Below the pieces are notes generated by a model that worked only from the letters and a program-made list of their open reading frames with translations, did no database searches and was not told the DNA's origin. Of a DNA stretch of 64,000 nt, positions 23,565-32,332 are shown one piece after another (the stretch's first letter is position 1; each line of letters opens with the position of its first letter). A program made the translations under genes and the position numbers. Where the stretch lies: contig CAXBNF010000005.1 of assembly GCA_963977065.1 (NCBI GenBank), positions 86,325 to 150,324 on the forward strand, written 5' to 3'. The stretch comes from Planktosalinus sp963977065 (lineage in GTDB: Bacteria > Bacteroidota > Bacteroidia > Flavobacteriales > Flavobacteriaceae).

Positions 23565-25847
23565 TTGACTTTCTCAAAACGAAAACTTCTAAAAAGGATT
23601 GTCTATTTTTTTACAGGAATCCTTATACTCTTAATTCTCTTTTATCTGAGTGTTCTATTAGGTTTATGGGGTCCTGTTCCAACTCAAAAACAACTTTCAG
23701 AAATACAACAAAGTGAAGCTTCAGAAGTTTTGGCAGAGGATGGTGAATTGCTTGGAAAATACTTTCGGTTTGACAGACAATCCATTTCTTATGAGGAGTT
23801 TCCGGAACACTTAATCCACGCCTTGGTGGCAACAGAAGATGCTCGCTTTTATGATCACAACGGTATTGACGGGCAGAGTCTATTCAGGGTGTTTTTTAAA
23901 ACCATATTGTTACAGGATGCTTCTGCCGGTGGTGGAAGTACTATTACCCAACAATTGGCCAAAAATCTTTATGGGAGACAAGATGTTAATAAAATTGGTA
24001 TTGTTGTTACCAAACTCAGAGAGTCCATTATCGCAAGGAGAATGGAAAAGTTGTACACCAAAGAAGAAATTTTGACCCTCTATTTAAACACGGTGCCTTT
24101 TAGTGACAATACTTATGGAATTGAAAGTGCGTCTAAAAAGTTTTTCAACAAACCCACAACCGATCTAACGATTGCTGAAGCAGCAACACTTGTAGGTACT
24201 TTAAAAGCTTCCAATTTTTTCAATCCGCGTTTGTATCCTGAACGCAGCCAGGACCGAAGAGATGTTGTTATTTCTCAAATGGAACGATACAAATACCTCC
24301 TGCCTCAATTGGCAGATGATGCCAAGCGAGCACCTTTGAAACTAGACTATCAATACTTTAATCACAATAAAGGGTTGGCAACTTATTTCAGAGAACAGTT
24401 GCGCAGAGATGTAACACGCATTCTGGATACTTTAAGAGATGAAAACGGAAAACCTTATAATTTGTACAATGACGGTTTAAAAATCCACACCACCATCGAT
24501 TATACAATGCAGCGATATGCTGAGGAATTAATGTTACTACACATGAGTAAACTTCAACAAGCTTATGAGGATTCTTGGGGAACTCAAGCCCCTTGGCGTA
24601 AAAACACGAAGCTTATTGAAGGTGAAGCAAAAAAACTACCCATTTACAAAAAAATGCTTCAAGAGGGTTATAAAGTAGATGAAATATTTGATTCTTTGAG
24701 AATACCCCAAGAACGACAACTGTTTTCTTATGACTCCATACTAAAAATTAATGCCAGTGTGATGGACAGTATCAAGCATTATATGAAATTTTTGAATGTC
24801 GGGAGTGTAACACTTGAATCGAAAACCGGTGCAGTTAAAACGTGGATTGGCGGGGTTGATTTCAGTGCGTTTCAGTTTGATCATATTTCACAAAGCAAAC
24901 GTCAAGTGGGTTCTACTTTTAAACCGATAGTTTATACAGCAGCTCTTGAAAATGGTATGGATGCTTGTTCCTATTTTTCTATGGATGAAGTGACGTATGC
25001 TGATGATTACAAACCCACTAACTCATCTAAGCCCGAAGATGATGACCCCTATTTAAACTATTCATTAAAATATGCCCTGAGTAAATCGGTCAATACCATT
25101 GCTGTGAAAGTCCAAATGGAAACCGGAATCGAAAATGTGATTGCGCAAGCAGAAAAAATGGGGATTACCTCCCCCCTGCCTCAGGTTTCATCTCTTGCTT
25201 TGGGAACTTCAGAAATGAGTGTGCTGGAATTGGCAAAAGCTTACACAGCTTACAGTAATGATGGATTTGTGAGTACTCCCTATTATATTACCCGAATTGA
25301 AACCAAAGACGGAAGAATTATCGCAGATTTCACCCCCCAAATTGCTGATGAAAAAGCCTTTTCTGATGATACCCGCCATTTGATACTTGATATGTTACAA
25401 GAAACAGTCAATACTGGTACTGCATCCAGATTGCGTAGTACGTATAGGCTTAACAATGCTATTGCCGGTAAAACCGGAACCACTCAAAACAATCGTGATG
25501 CGTGGTTTGTGGCCATAACACCAAAATTAACTTCAGTTACCTGGGTGGGAAATGATTTGAACATTCCTTTCAGGAGTACTTCATTGGGCCAAGGCGCAAA
25601 TGCAGCGCTTCCATTGTTTGCTCAATTTTACAGCAGTTTGAATGCAAATTCAAAGTACAATGAGATTACCAATTCCCGTTTTGAAAAAATCCCGGAACAC
25701 CTCATAGAACAAACGCTTTGTGAAGACACTAAAAGAGACGGCTTTTTTAAAAGACTGTTTACCAATCCGGATAAACCAAAAGTGGAAAAGGAAGAGAAAA
25801 AGAAAGGCGGTATTTTTTCAATTTTCAAGAAAAAAAATAAAAACTAA
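23565..25847 (+). CDS. Class A penicillin-binding protein (PBP1A type)
   Basis: A 760-residue bifunctional peptidoglycan synthase. After a transmembrane anchor (about residues 12-33) comes the glycosyltransferase (family 51) domain with catalytic Glu91 in EDARFYDHNGID and GGSTITQQLAKN. The transpeptidase domain has the nucleophile Ser450 in STFK, SVN in the SxN position and KTGTT. A Lys-rich tail ends the protein. The reading frame opens with a TTG codon at 23565; no ATG is available before the membrane anchor, so the start is probably non-ATG. It makes and crosslinks glycan strands in the periplasm. Confidence 0.92.
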   Translation: MTFSKRKLLKRIVYFFTGILILLILFYLSVLLGLWGPVPTQKQLSEIQQSEASEVLAEDGELLGKYFRFDRQSISYEEFPEHLIHALVATEDARFYDHNGIDGQSLFRVFFKTILLQDASAGGGSTITQQLAKNLYGRQDVNKIGIVVTKLRESIIARRMEKLYTKEEILTLYLNTVPFSDNTYGIESASKKFFNKPTTDLTIAEAATLVGTLKASNFFNPRLYPERSQDRRDVVISQMERYKYLLPQLADDAKRAPLKLDYQYFNHNKGLATYFREQLRRDVTRILDTLRDENGKPYNLYNDGLKIHTTIDYTMQRYAEELMLLHMSKLQQAYEDSWGTQAPWRKNTKLIEGEAKKLPIYKKMLQEGYKVDEIFDSLRIPQERQLFSYDSILKINASVMDSIKHYMKFLNVGSVTLESKTGAVKTWIGGVDFSAFQFDHISQSKRQVGSTFKPIVYTAALENGMDACSYFSMDEVTYADDYKPTNSSKPEDDDPYLNYSLKYALSKSVNTIAVKVQMETGIENVIAQAEKMGITSPLPQVSSLALGTSEMSVLELAKAYTAYSNDGFVSTPYYITRIETKDGRIIADFTPQIADEKAFSDDTRHLILDMLQETVNTGTASRLRSTYRLNNAIAGKTGTTQNNRDAWFVAITPKLTSVTWVGNDLNIPFRSTSLGQGANAALPLFAQFYSSLNANSKYNEITNSRFEKIPEHLIEQTLCEDTKRDGFFKRLFTNPDKPKVEKEEKKKGGIFSIFKKKNKN

Positions 25848-25848
25848 T

Positions 25849-27360
25849 TTACATACTTTTTCTAAGTAATGCTCTTAAGCTTCTTTTGTAATCATCTGTG
25901 AGCCAGTCGATATAATTATTGGTTGTTTTGCTCAAACAATAAGCATATTTCTGCACTCTGAAAGAGATTGCATCTTCCAAAAGAAGCGCAAGTTTCATGG
26001 CTTCAAAGGCATCTTCACTGTTTTCAAGACACATTTGAGCGTGTTGTTCTATGGCTTGATCTATGGCAAGTTTTGGCTTTAAGCCCTTCTTTTTTGCCTG
26101 ATGAAATGCTTCTTCTACATCAAAATCAACTTCTTTTGAGTTTTTAAACTTTTTTCTGATTTCCTTGGGCATCTCATAAGAAAAGTTGCGCTCAATCGTC
26201 TCGTCCGGAATGAGGTTTTCCAGAAAATAATCAGGGTTTTTAAAGACTAAATTCCAATCCACTTTATCTTCCCATAGACCAAAGCGAGCCAAATTATTTC
26301 CCATATCGACAACGGTAAATTCATTTTTTGAGTCTGTAACTCTCGAGCCACGTCCAATCATTTGATGGTAGAGTGTTAATGATCGTGTGGCTCTGTTGAG
26401 AATGATGGCTTCGATATCAGGCACATCAAAACCGGTTGTTAAAATCCCAACTGAGGTAATGATTGCATTGGGTGTTTCTCTAAACCAATCAATAATTTCT
26501 TTTCGTTCTGCATCATTGTGTTTATTATCCAGATGGCGAATGTTGTCATAGCCCGATCTCTTAAATGATTCATAAACATATTTTGAAGTGTTTATTCCAT
26601 TATTAAAAATAAGGGTTTTCTTGTCTTTTGCTCGTTCTTCATATGCATAAATTAACTTTTCTTGCATAGCAAAATCAATATAAACCACTTCTGAAGACTT
26701 AACTGTATAGTCACCATTGATTCCAATTCTCAAAGCGCCAAGTCCTACATTGTAACTATAAGTGGTAGCTTTAGCTAAAAAACCTTTATCAATTAATTCA
26801 GCGATAGAATGGCCCACAATGAGTTCATTGTAAGTATCTTTCATTGGTAGTTTAATATTTGAACTTAGAGGGGTTGCGGTCACCCCAAGAATATCACATT
26901 TTTTAAAATACTTGAATAATTTTCTAAAGGAATTGTAATGGGCTTCATCAACTATAACAAGACCAATATTTTTCATGTTTAACTCATTTTCTTTCAGCCT
27001 GTTGTTGAGAGTTTCAACCATTGCAACATAACAAGTGTAGTCCTCCTGATTTGGAATTTCTTTAACCGCACTGTTTATGACTTTGTTTTTGACACCAATT
27101 TCTGTTAGGGTGTTTGAAGTTTGTTTACTTAGCTCTATGCGATGGGTTAATATGAGTACTTTATTGTTTGTTTCTTGAATATATCTTTTTGCTATTTCAG
27201 AAAAAATGACGGTTTTTCCACCGCCTGTAGGAAGTTGATAAAGTATATTATAGCTTTCAGGAAATCTATTAAATCGATCAAAAATGGTTTCTATGGCATC
27301 TTTTTGATAGGTATAGAGTTCTCTTTCTTTTATTTTATCTTGTTCGGCTACTTCAATCAT
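25849..27360 (-). CDS. DEAD/DEAH-box superfamily 2 helicase
   Basis: A 503-residue helicase with Walker A (QLPTGGGKTVIF), motif Ia (LILTHRIEL), the DEAH box (VIVDEAHYNS), motif III (GVTATP), motif V (GILTTGFDVP) and motif VI (YHQMIGRGSR). A helical C-terminal extension (about residues 400-503) replaces the restriction or nuclease domain found in some relatives. This type is widespread in Bacteroidota as a stand-alone gene; its physiological substrate is not known. No nuclease or methylase gene is adjacent, so a restriction role is not supported. Confidence 0.85.
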   Translation of the reverse strand: MIEVAEQDKIKERELYTYQKDAIETIFDRFNRFPESYNILYQLPTGGGKTVIFSEIAKRYIQETNNKVLILTHRIELSKQTSNTLTEIGVKNKVINSAVKEIPNQEDYTCYVAMVETLNNRLKENELNMKNIGLVIVDEAHYNSFRKLFKYFKKCDILGVTATPLSSNIKLPMKDTYNELIVGHSIAELIDKGFLAKATTYSYNVGLGALRIGINGDYTVKSSEVVYIDFAMQEKLIYAYEERAKDKKTLIFNNGINTSKYVYESFKRSGYDNIRHLDNKHNDAERKEIIDWFRETPNAIITSVGILTTGFDVPDIEAIILNRATRSLTLYHQMIGRGSRVTDSKNEFTVVDMGNNLARFGLWEDKVDWNLVFKNPDYFLENLIPDETIERNFSYEMPKEIRKKFKNSKEVDFDVEEAFHQAKKKGLKPKLAIDQAIEQHAQMCLENSEDAFEAMKLALLLEDAISFRVQKYAYCLSKTTNNYIDWLTDDYKRSLRALLRKSM

Positions 27361-27530
27361 CGTTGTTTCTTGTGCATTTTTACAAAAATAACACCTTTAT
27401 TAAGTTATTCCATAAAATAAAGCTAAAAGTGTGTTAATCTGAATTCTTAATTATTAGAATAAAAACTTGAAACATTTAAATTTAAGGTAAGAATAACATT
27501 TTGTTAGTTTTAAATTTCAAGTTGTTATGT

Positions 27531-27538
27531 TACATTTG
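27531..27538 (+). promoter_or_regulatory. Candidate -7 box TACATTTG
   Basis: Exact TAnnTTTG match, 21 bases before the ATG at 27560; TTT lies at the -33 distance instead of TTG. It supports the later ATG, because an upstream in-frame ATG at 27527 would lie inside the promoter. Confidence 0.45.
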
Positions 27539-27559
27539 TGCTTTGTTACAGAATACCCC

Positions 27560-28177
27560 ATGTCTAAAGAAAAACCGAAAAAGAAATCACGTTTGCAATT
27601 GTTGCATCAATACTACAGCTATACTGGCTTTTATGGCTTTTTAGGTAGTAGTTTGTTGAAGGCTATTCCATTAATACTTTTATTTGTTGGTGGTTTGTTT
27701 GCTATACATTATTATGTGATTGATGTGAATGTTTTGCTCAATATAGTCACAGAAACTTTTCCCGCTTTTGGGGTTTTTACAGTTTTCTTTATTTCTGAAT
27801 CTCTTCTAGGCCTCATTCCTCCTGAACTTTTTATCGCTTGGTCAAGTAAATCTGTTACTCCTGTTTTTCATTTATCATTATTAGCCCTACTTTCTTATGC
27901 CGGTGGCGTTGTATCATACTACATTGGAAAAGCCATTACTAAAATTCCTTCAGTTCATGAGTATCTGGAGATAAAAATGGCAAAGCACATTCGCAATACC
28001 AGAAAATGGGGTGGATTTTTAATTGTTGTGGGAGCATTACTGCCCATACCCTATTCATTGACTACAATGACTGCGGGTATTATAAAGTATCCTCTCAACA
28101 GTTTATTGCTTTTTGGTTTATTGCGATTTTTGCGTTTTTATATTTATGCATTAGCAATTTTTAATATCGTTAGTTAA
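27560..28177 (+). CDS. VTT-domain (DedA/YqaA-like) membrane protein
   Basis: A 205-residue membrane protein with about five helices, starting at the ATG at 27560. The DedA/VTT core is visible: ESLLGLIPPELFIAWSS, LLSYAGGVVSYYIGKAI, and the later GGFLIVVGALLPIPYSLTTMTAGI with the conserved G-x-x-x-P region of the family's membrane-embedded reentrant loop. DedA-superfamily proteins support lipid scrambling or proton-coupled membrane homeostasis. This subgroup is uncharacterised. Single gene with its own -7 box. Confidence 0.8.
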   Translation: MSKEKPKKKSRLQLLHQYYSYTGFYGFLGSSLLKAIPLILLFVGGLFAIHYYVIDVNVLLNIVTETFPAFGVFTVFFISESLLGLIPPELFIAWSSKSVTPVFHLSLLALLSYAGGVVSYYIGKAITKIPSVHEYLEIKMAKHIRNTRKWGGFLIVVGALLPIPYSLTTMTAGIIKYPLNSLLLFGLLRFLRFYIYALAIFNIVS

Positions 28178-28246
28178 AACGCTCTCTACCTCCTCTCTCT
28201 ATTTTTCTTATTTACAGTCAATTATAGTTAATTATTTGTTAAATAC

Positions 28247-28265
28247 TACTTTGTTATGCAAAGTA
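28247..28265. promoter_or_regulatory. Inverted repeat upstream of the tandem small genes
   Basis: TACTTTG, five-base spacer, CAAAGTA. It is a perfect 7-base inverted repeat 58 bases before the first of two small paralogous genes and may be an operator or part of the promoter. Confidence 0.4.
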
Positions 28266-28322
28266 CTGTAACAAAACAAATAATCTATCGTCTATTAAGT
28301 AAATCAATTAAAATTTAAAATT

Positions 28323-28454
28323 ATGACAACTGTAAAAAGAATATTTGGCACGACAAGTGAAAACAGAGAAGCTCAAAAAATGAGCAAACGAGACATTTTG
28401 AATATTAGTCAAAAAAGAGATGTATGGAACAGCCGAAGACGATATGGTTATTAA
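28323..28454 (+). CDS. 43-residue basic protein, first of two paralogues
   Basis: A 43-residue reading frame from ATG to TAA. It resembles the gene 52 bases downstream along its full length: shared K-R-I start, a T-x-S-E-x-R middle, MSKR, ILN and the closing KRDVWNS-R/K-RR-aromatic-x-Y. That conservation, with synonymous and conservative changes, shows selection at the protein level and argues these are genes rather than chance frames. The protein is strongly basic, has no signal peptide or membrane helix, and ends in two aromatic residues. No family recognised; binding to RNA, DNA or a ribosome is conceivable but unproven. Confidence 0.7.
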   Translation: MTTVKRIFGTTSENREAQKMSKRDILNISQKRDVWNSRRRYGY

Positions 28455-28506
28455 GCTGTAAACAAATAGAAAATCATCAATCAATTAATCATAAAAATTT
28501 AAAGCA

Positions 28507-28638
28507 ATGAGACCTATTAAAAGAATTTTACAAACAGTAAGTGAAACCAGAGACAACTTATTAATGAGCAAACGCATCATTTTAAATTTTAATAATAAAA
28601 GAGACGTTTGGAACAGTAAAAGGCGATTCAGTTACTAA
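28507..28638 (+). CDS. 43-residue basic protein, second of two paralogues
   Basis: Same length as its upstream paralogue and about half identical, with the conserved C-terminal block MSKR-x-ILN followed by KRDVWNSKRRFSY. Both are preceded by an A/T-rich leader with similar words (AATTTAAA shortly before the ATG), suggesting the leader was duplicated too. A strong bidirectional terminator follows at 28704. Function unknown. A search of small flavobacterial frames would show whether the family is widespread. Confidence 0.7.
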   Translation: MRPIKRILQTVSETRDNLLMSKRIILNFNNKRDVWNSKRRFSY

Positions 28639-28703
28639 GCCTTAAATTAATGACTGTAAATAACCAATAAGAAGATTTTGAATTAGCCTTCAAAAAAATC
28701 TTG

Positions 28704-28735
28704 AAGCCGGTGTCGTTCTCAACACCGGCTTTTTT
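28704..28735. terminator. Bidirectional terminator
   Basis: GC-rich perfect 10-bp stem (28704-28713 with 28722-28731) and a T run on the plus strand; it separates the small-gene pair from the convergent SDR gene. Confidence 0.85.
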
Positions 28736-29459
28736 ATTTAGAAGGTGGCACAGAGGGTCTAACTTCAATTTTGCTGGGCAATGTACGGGGATGCATCCTC
28801 AATAAATCAACAACAATAGAGCCCATATCTTCTTTTTGTATTTTCCAGTCATCATTTGCATCCGGAATATGATTATTAAAATGGGTTGCAACAGAACCCG
28901 GCATTATGGTGGTGACTTTGATTTCATATTTTCGCAAATCTAGCATAATGGCTTGTGAAAAGCCGGTCAAACCAAATTTACTTGCATTATAAGCAGCACC
29001 ATTTTGAAAAAAGTTGGTGCCTGCAAGGCTGGAAATCGTGATGATATACCCCTTAGACTTTTTTAATTCCTCAAGAGCTGCCTTTACGCTGTAAAAAACT
29101 CCGGTAAGGTTGGTATCAATAGTTTCCTCCCACTGGTCTAAAGTCAATTGGTCAATGGGTGCAAAATGTCCCAAACCGGCATTAGCAACAAGTATATCAA
29201 GTTTTCCAAACTTTTCAATAAGCTGGGCTACGGCTTTTTCCTGGCTTTTAAAATTTCTTACGTCTGCTTTGAGTCCAATTGCTTTCGCTTTTCCTTTGCA
29301 TAGCTCGTTAAGTTTTTTAGCAGCATCTACTGCAGCAGCTTTTGTTCGGCTTGTTACCGCTACATTAATCCCCTGCCAAAGAAGTGCTTCAGCAATTCCA
29401 AAACCAATGCCTTTACTTCCTCCAGTTACTAAGGCTACTTTGTCTTCAATAAATTGCAT
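28734..29459 (-). CDS. Short-chain dehydrogenase/reductase
   Basis: A 241-residue classical SDR: the nucleotide-binding TGGSKGIGFGIA near residue 13, an NAG motif (LVANAGLGHF), the catalytic Ser in ITISSLAG and Tyr-Lys in YNASKFG. The C-terminal substrate-binding part (SVATHFNNHIPD) is typical of the 3-oxoacyl-ACP-reductase-like SDRs, but the substrate is unknown. It differs from the true fabG near 48 kb. Divergent from the dipeptidase gene. Confidence 0.88.
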   Translation of the reverse strand: MQFIEDKVALVTGGSKGIGFGIAEALLWQGINVAVTSRTKAAAVDAAKKLNELCKGKAKAIGLKADVRNFKSQEKAVAQLIEKFGKLDILVANAGLGHFAPIDQLTLDQWEETIDTNLTGVFYSVKAALEELKKSKGYIITISSLAGTNFFQNGAAYNASKFGLTGFSQAIMLDLRKYEIKVTTIMPGSVATHFNNHIPDANDDWKIQKEDMGSIVVDLLRMHPRTLPSKIEVRPSVPPSK

Positions 29460-29538
29460 ATATTTAAGTTATTTGTTTAGAGATTCCTCTAAATTAAAAA
29501 AAAAGAATTGCTTTACAAGGTTAAATCGGCTTAAGCTT

Positions 29539-30180
29539 ATGTTTTCTAATTTATTAAAATTTAATTTTGGGTTAAAACGCTTCATATTTTTTTGTTTGTA
29601 TTTGACATTTTCAAATTCATTTTCACAAACCGAAACAAAACTTGTTGATCTGGAAAAATACGCAAATGAGTTTGTTTTTGACATTCGTTATGCTACTACA
29701 AATAATTTTACGAAAGAAGTGCTCTATGATTGCGCGAAATGCCTTTTACTTCCCGAAGTAGCTAAAGCTGTTATAGATGCCAATTATTATTTTTGTGATC
29801 GTGGTTATAAAATAAAACTTTTTGATTGTTACAGGCCGCTTTCGGTTCAAAAGAAAATGTGGAATAAAGTTCCCAATCCCATTTATGTAGCAGATCCATC
29901 AAAAGGGTCTGTTCATAATCGCGGAGCAGCAGTTGACTTAACACTGATCACACTTGATGGGGAACCGATGAATATGGGAACCGATTATGATTTCTTTGGT
30001 AGAGCAGCCCATATTGATAATTTTAATTTACCCGCTGAAGTTCTTGCAAACAGAAAGTTATTACAGGAAGGGATGTTGCAATTTGGTTTTGCCACTATTC
30101 AGTCTGAATGGTGGCATTTTAACTTTAGAAATAAATCCGGAGCGCCTATTCTTGACGATTCCTTTCCCTGTGAAAATTGA
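29539..30180 (+). CDS. Exported VanX-like D-Ala-D-Ala dipeptidase
   Basis: A 213-residue protein from the ATG at 29539, which gives a signal peptide (ending SNSFSQ). A much longer upstream frame only overlaps the SDR gene. The M15D/VanX active site is complete: Arg99 in FDCYRPLS, zinc ligands His126 and Asp133 in SVHNRGAAVDL, catalytic Glu190 and ligand His193 in SEWWHF. Such enzymes cleave D-alanyl-D-alanine. Without vanH or vanA nearby, a role in peptidoglycan recycling or dipeptide scavenging is more likely than glycopeptide resistance. Confidence 0.9.
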   Translation: MFSNLLKFNFGLKRFIFFCLYLTFSNSFSQTETKLVDLEKYANEFVFDIRYATTNNFTKEVLYDCAKCLLLPEVAKAVIDANYYFCDRGYKIKLFDCYRPLSVQKKMWNKVPNPIYVADPSKGSVHNRGAAVDLTLITLDGEPMNMGTDYDFFGRAAHIDNFNLPAEVLANRKLLQEGMLQFGFATIQSEWWHFNFRNKSGAPILDDSFPCEN

Positions 30181-30212
30181 TGCCAACTGTTTTTTAACAC
30201 TCTTACTTTCCG

Positions 30213-30220
30213 TACATTTG
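30213..30220 (+). promoter_or_regulatory. Candidate -7 box TACATTTG
   Basis: Exact TAnnTTTG match 17 bases before the ATG at 30237, with TTT in place of TTG at the -33 distance. The same eight-base box is found upstream of the VTT-domain gene. Confidence 0.5.
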
Positions 30221-30236
30221 TAACAAATTATTTTAA

Positions 30237-30524
30237 ATGATAAAGATCTTCAAAACAGTCGCCTTTTGGGAGGGCATTTCGCTTCTTTTACTTTTGTTTT
30301 TTGCAATGCCATTAAAGTACATATGGGACTTACCTGTATTTGTAAGTGTTATAGGCTTGGCTCACGGCATTTTATTTTTAGGATATGTTGTTTTGGCTTT
30401 TGTATTTTTTAGTAAGCTAAAATGGTCATTAAAAACACTCGCGGGAGTTTTACTTGCGTCACTACTCCCCTTCGGAACTTTTTATATGGATAAAAAATAC
30501 AGTTCAATAATTTACAATGGATAA
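30237..30524 (+). CDS. DUF3817 membrane protein
   Basis: A 95-residue protein with three transmembrane helices and the DUF3817 outline: FKTVAFWEGISLLLLLF at the N terminus, the central GLAHGILFLGYVVLA and a final PFGTFYMDKK. Function unknown. Its end overlaps the start of the MscS channel gene by eight bases, so they are translationally coupled and may act together. Confidence 0.82.
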   Translation: MIKIFKTVAFWEGISLLLLLFFAMPLKYIWDLPVFVSVIGLAHGILFLGYVVLAFVFFSKLKWSLKTLAGVLLASLLPFGTFYMDKKYSSIIYNG

Positions 30525-31806
30525 GGAGAAAATCATTTCATTCAGTAATATATTAAAAGACTATTTAATTGATCAAGGCCTCACAGCTTTTACTGCCAAG
30601 CACATAAATATTGTAGTGGTTTTAATTATTCTTGGTGGACTGGCTTATTTATTGGATAGAATTTTACGCAAAATTATAGTCAAGTTATTTATTTTATTTT
30701 CTGAAAAAACTGAAACAACTTTTGATGATTTTTTGGTACAAAGCAAGTTTCCCAGATATGTAGCTCATATTATTCCTTTAATTTTATTAAAACTAACTTT
30801 TCCGATAATATTTGTTGATTTACCCTTTTGGTTTGAAATTTTTAATGTTGCCATCAATGTGTATGGAATTATATTGATTGTAAAAATTATAAGGAGTGTA
30901 TTGAGGTCATCAAAAAACTTTCTTCGTACAAAAGAACAATATTCCGATAAACCACTTGAGAGCTATTTACAGGTTATTTTGATTTTTTTATGGGGTTTAG
31001 CCGGAATGTTTGTTGTTTATGAATTAACAGGTAAAGACGTGTTAAGCCTTGCCTCTTTGGGTGCAGCTTCTGCTATTTTGCTTTTGATTTTTAAAGATAC
31101 TATCCTGGGGTTTGTTGCGTCTATTCAGGTTTCAGTAAATGATATTGTTCGTATTGGTGATTGGATCACTTTTAGTAAATATGGTGCAGATGGTACGGTT
31201 ATAGACATCAATCTGGCGACAGTAAGAGTTCAAAACTTTGATAATACCTTCACTACCATTCCTACCTATGCATTGATTTCAGATTCATTTCAAAACTGGC
31301 GTGGAATGCAGGAATCTGGGGGTAGAAGGATCAAACGTTCCATTTTCATCAAGCAATCTTCCATCAAATACTTAACACCAGAAAAAATGGAGGATCTTAA
31401 AAAAATTCAATTAGTTAAAAACTATATTGAACACAGACAACTTGAAATTGACAGGCATAATAAACGTGTTGAAGCAGACAAAAGTGTGCTTATCAACGGT
31501 AGAAATCAAACCAATTTTGGTGTCTTTAGAAAGTATCTAGACAGCACACTTAGAAACAATACCGGAGTTAATAATGATATGATGATTATGGTGCGTCAGT
31601 TACAACCCACTACACAAGGAATTCCATTAGAAATTTATTGTTTTAGTACAGATAAGCGTTGGGAAAATTACGAAGCAATTATGTCTGATGTTTTTGATCA
31701 TTTGATTGCCGCTGTTCCTTATTTTGATTTGGAGCTTTTTGAAGAACCTACAGGAAGCGATATAAAAAACCTACAAACAGCTTTTAAAACAACTTACAAA
31801 AAATAA
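30517..31806 (+). CDS. Mechanosensitive channel, MscS family
   Basis: A 429-residue inner-membrane protein with several N-terminal helices (about residues 25-175) and the MscS pore and beta domain: LASLGAASAILLLIFKDTILGFVASIQV (pore helix with Gly/Ala), then IRIGDWITF-like residues (VRIGDWITFSKYGADGTVIDI) and a C-terminal cytoplasmic region. The length and the inserted helical stretch around residues 290-340 suggest the YbdG/MscM-type subgroup. It releases solutes when membrane tension rises. Confidence 0.88.
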   Translation: MDKEKIISFSNILKDYLIDQGLTAFTAKHINIVVVLIILGGLAYLLDRILRKIIVKLFILFSEKTETTFDDFLVQSKFPRYVAHIIPLILLKLTFPIIFVDLPFWFEIFNVAINVYGIILIVKIIRSVLRSSKNFLRTKEQYSDKPLESYLQVILIFLWGLAGMFVVYELTGKDVLSLASLGAASAILLLIFKDTILGFVASIQVSVNDIVRIGDWITFSKYGADGTVIDINLATVRVQNFDNTFTTIPTYALISDSFQNWRGMQESGGRRIKRSIFIKQSSIKYLTPEKMEDLKKIQLVKNYIEHRQLEIDRHNKRVEADKSVLINGRNQTNFGVFRKYLDSTLRNNTGVNNDMMIMVRQLQPTTQGIPLEIYCFSTDKRWENYEAIMSDVFDHLIAAVPYFDLELFEEPTGSDIKNLQTAFKTTYKK

Positions 31807-31814
31807 TTTATTGC

Positions 31815-32231
31815 TCACAAAATTTCTGAAATTGCTAATGCAATGATTTCGTTGTGATCAAATGCCAGTTTGGGAAGTTTTTCTATGGGAAACCATCGGG
31901 CATCTTTCGCATCATCTGCCGCCTTAGGCTCCTTTGATTTTGAAGCAAGACCAGCATATACAATTGAAATTGTCCTACCCCTTGGATCCCTTCCGGGTTT
32001 ACTGAACGTAAATAACTGCTCACACGATTCCAAATCCATGCCCGTTTCCTCCTTTAACTCCCGTCGTGCAGCCGTTTCAAGGTCTTCATCTTCTTCTACA
32101 AACCCACCCGGTAAAGCCCATTGTCCCTTATATGGTTCATTTTTTCTTTGAATTAATAAGACATATTCTTTATTATTCTCAAATAAAAATACCACTGCAT
32201 CAACAGTCACAAAAATGGATTGTCTTCTCAT
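31815..32231 (-). CDS. Nudix hydrolase
   Basis: A 138-residue Nudix protein. The Nudix box is intact (GGFVEEDEDLETAARREL followed by KEETGM, matching G-x5-E-x7-REU-x-EE-x-GU). Upstream is the QRKNEPYKGQWALPGG segment common in ADP-ribose or NADH pyrophosphatases. The substrate is not determinable. It is convergent with the MscS gene, eight bases apart. Confidence 0.9.
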   Translation of the reverse strand: MRRQSIFVTVDAVVFLFENNKEYVLLIQRKNEPYKGQWALPGGFVEEDEDLETAARRELKEETGMDLESCEQLFTFSKPGRDPRGRTISIVYAGLASKSKEPKAADDAKDARWFPIEKLPKLAFDHNEIIALAISEIL

Positions 32232-32332
32232 GGGTGTTACATTATTAAAAATCGATTATTTATTAAAGAATTATTTGTAACTTTCTTTAACATAAAGATA
32301 CTCATTCAATAATCACAAACAAATTCACTATT

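Noticed and set aside
25849..27360. Helicase as part of a restriction or defence island
   Set aside because: No nuclease, methylase or other defence gene is adjacent and both neighbours are housekeeping genes.
29110..29538. N-terminal extension of the dipeptidase gene
   Set aside because: It only mirrors the opposite-strand SDR gene; a signal peptide starts at 29539.
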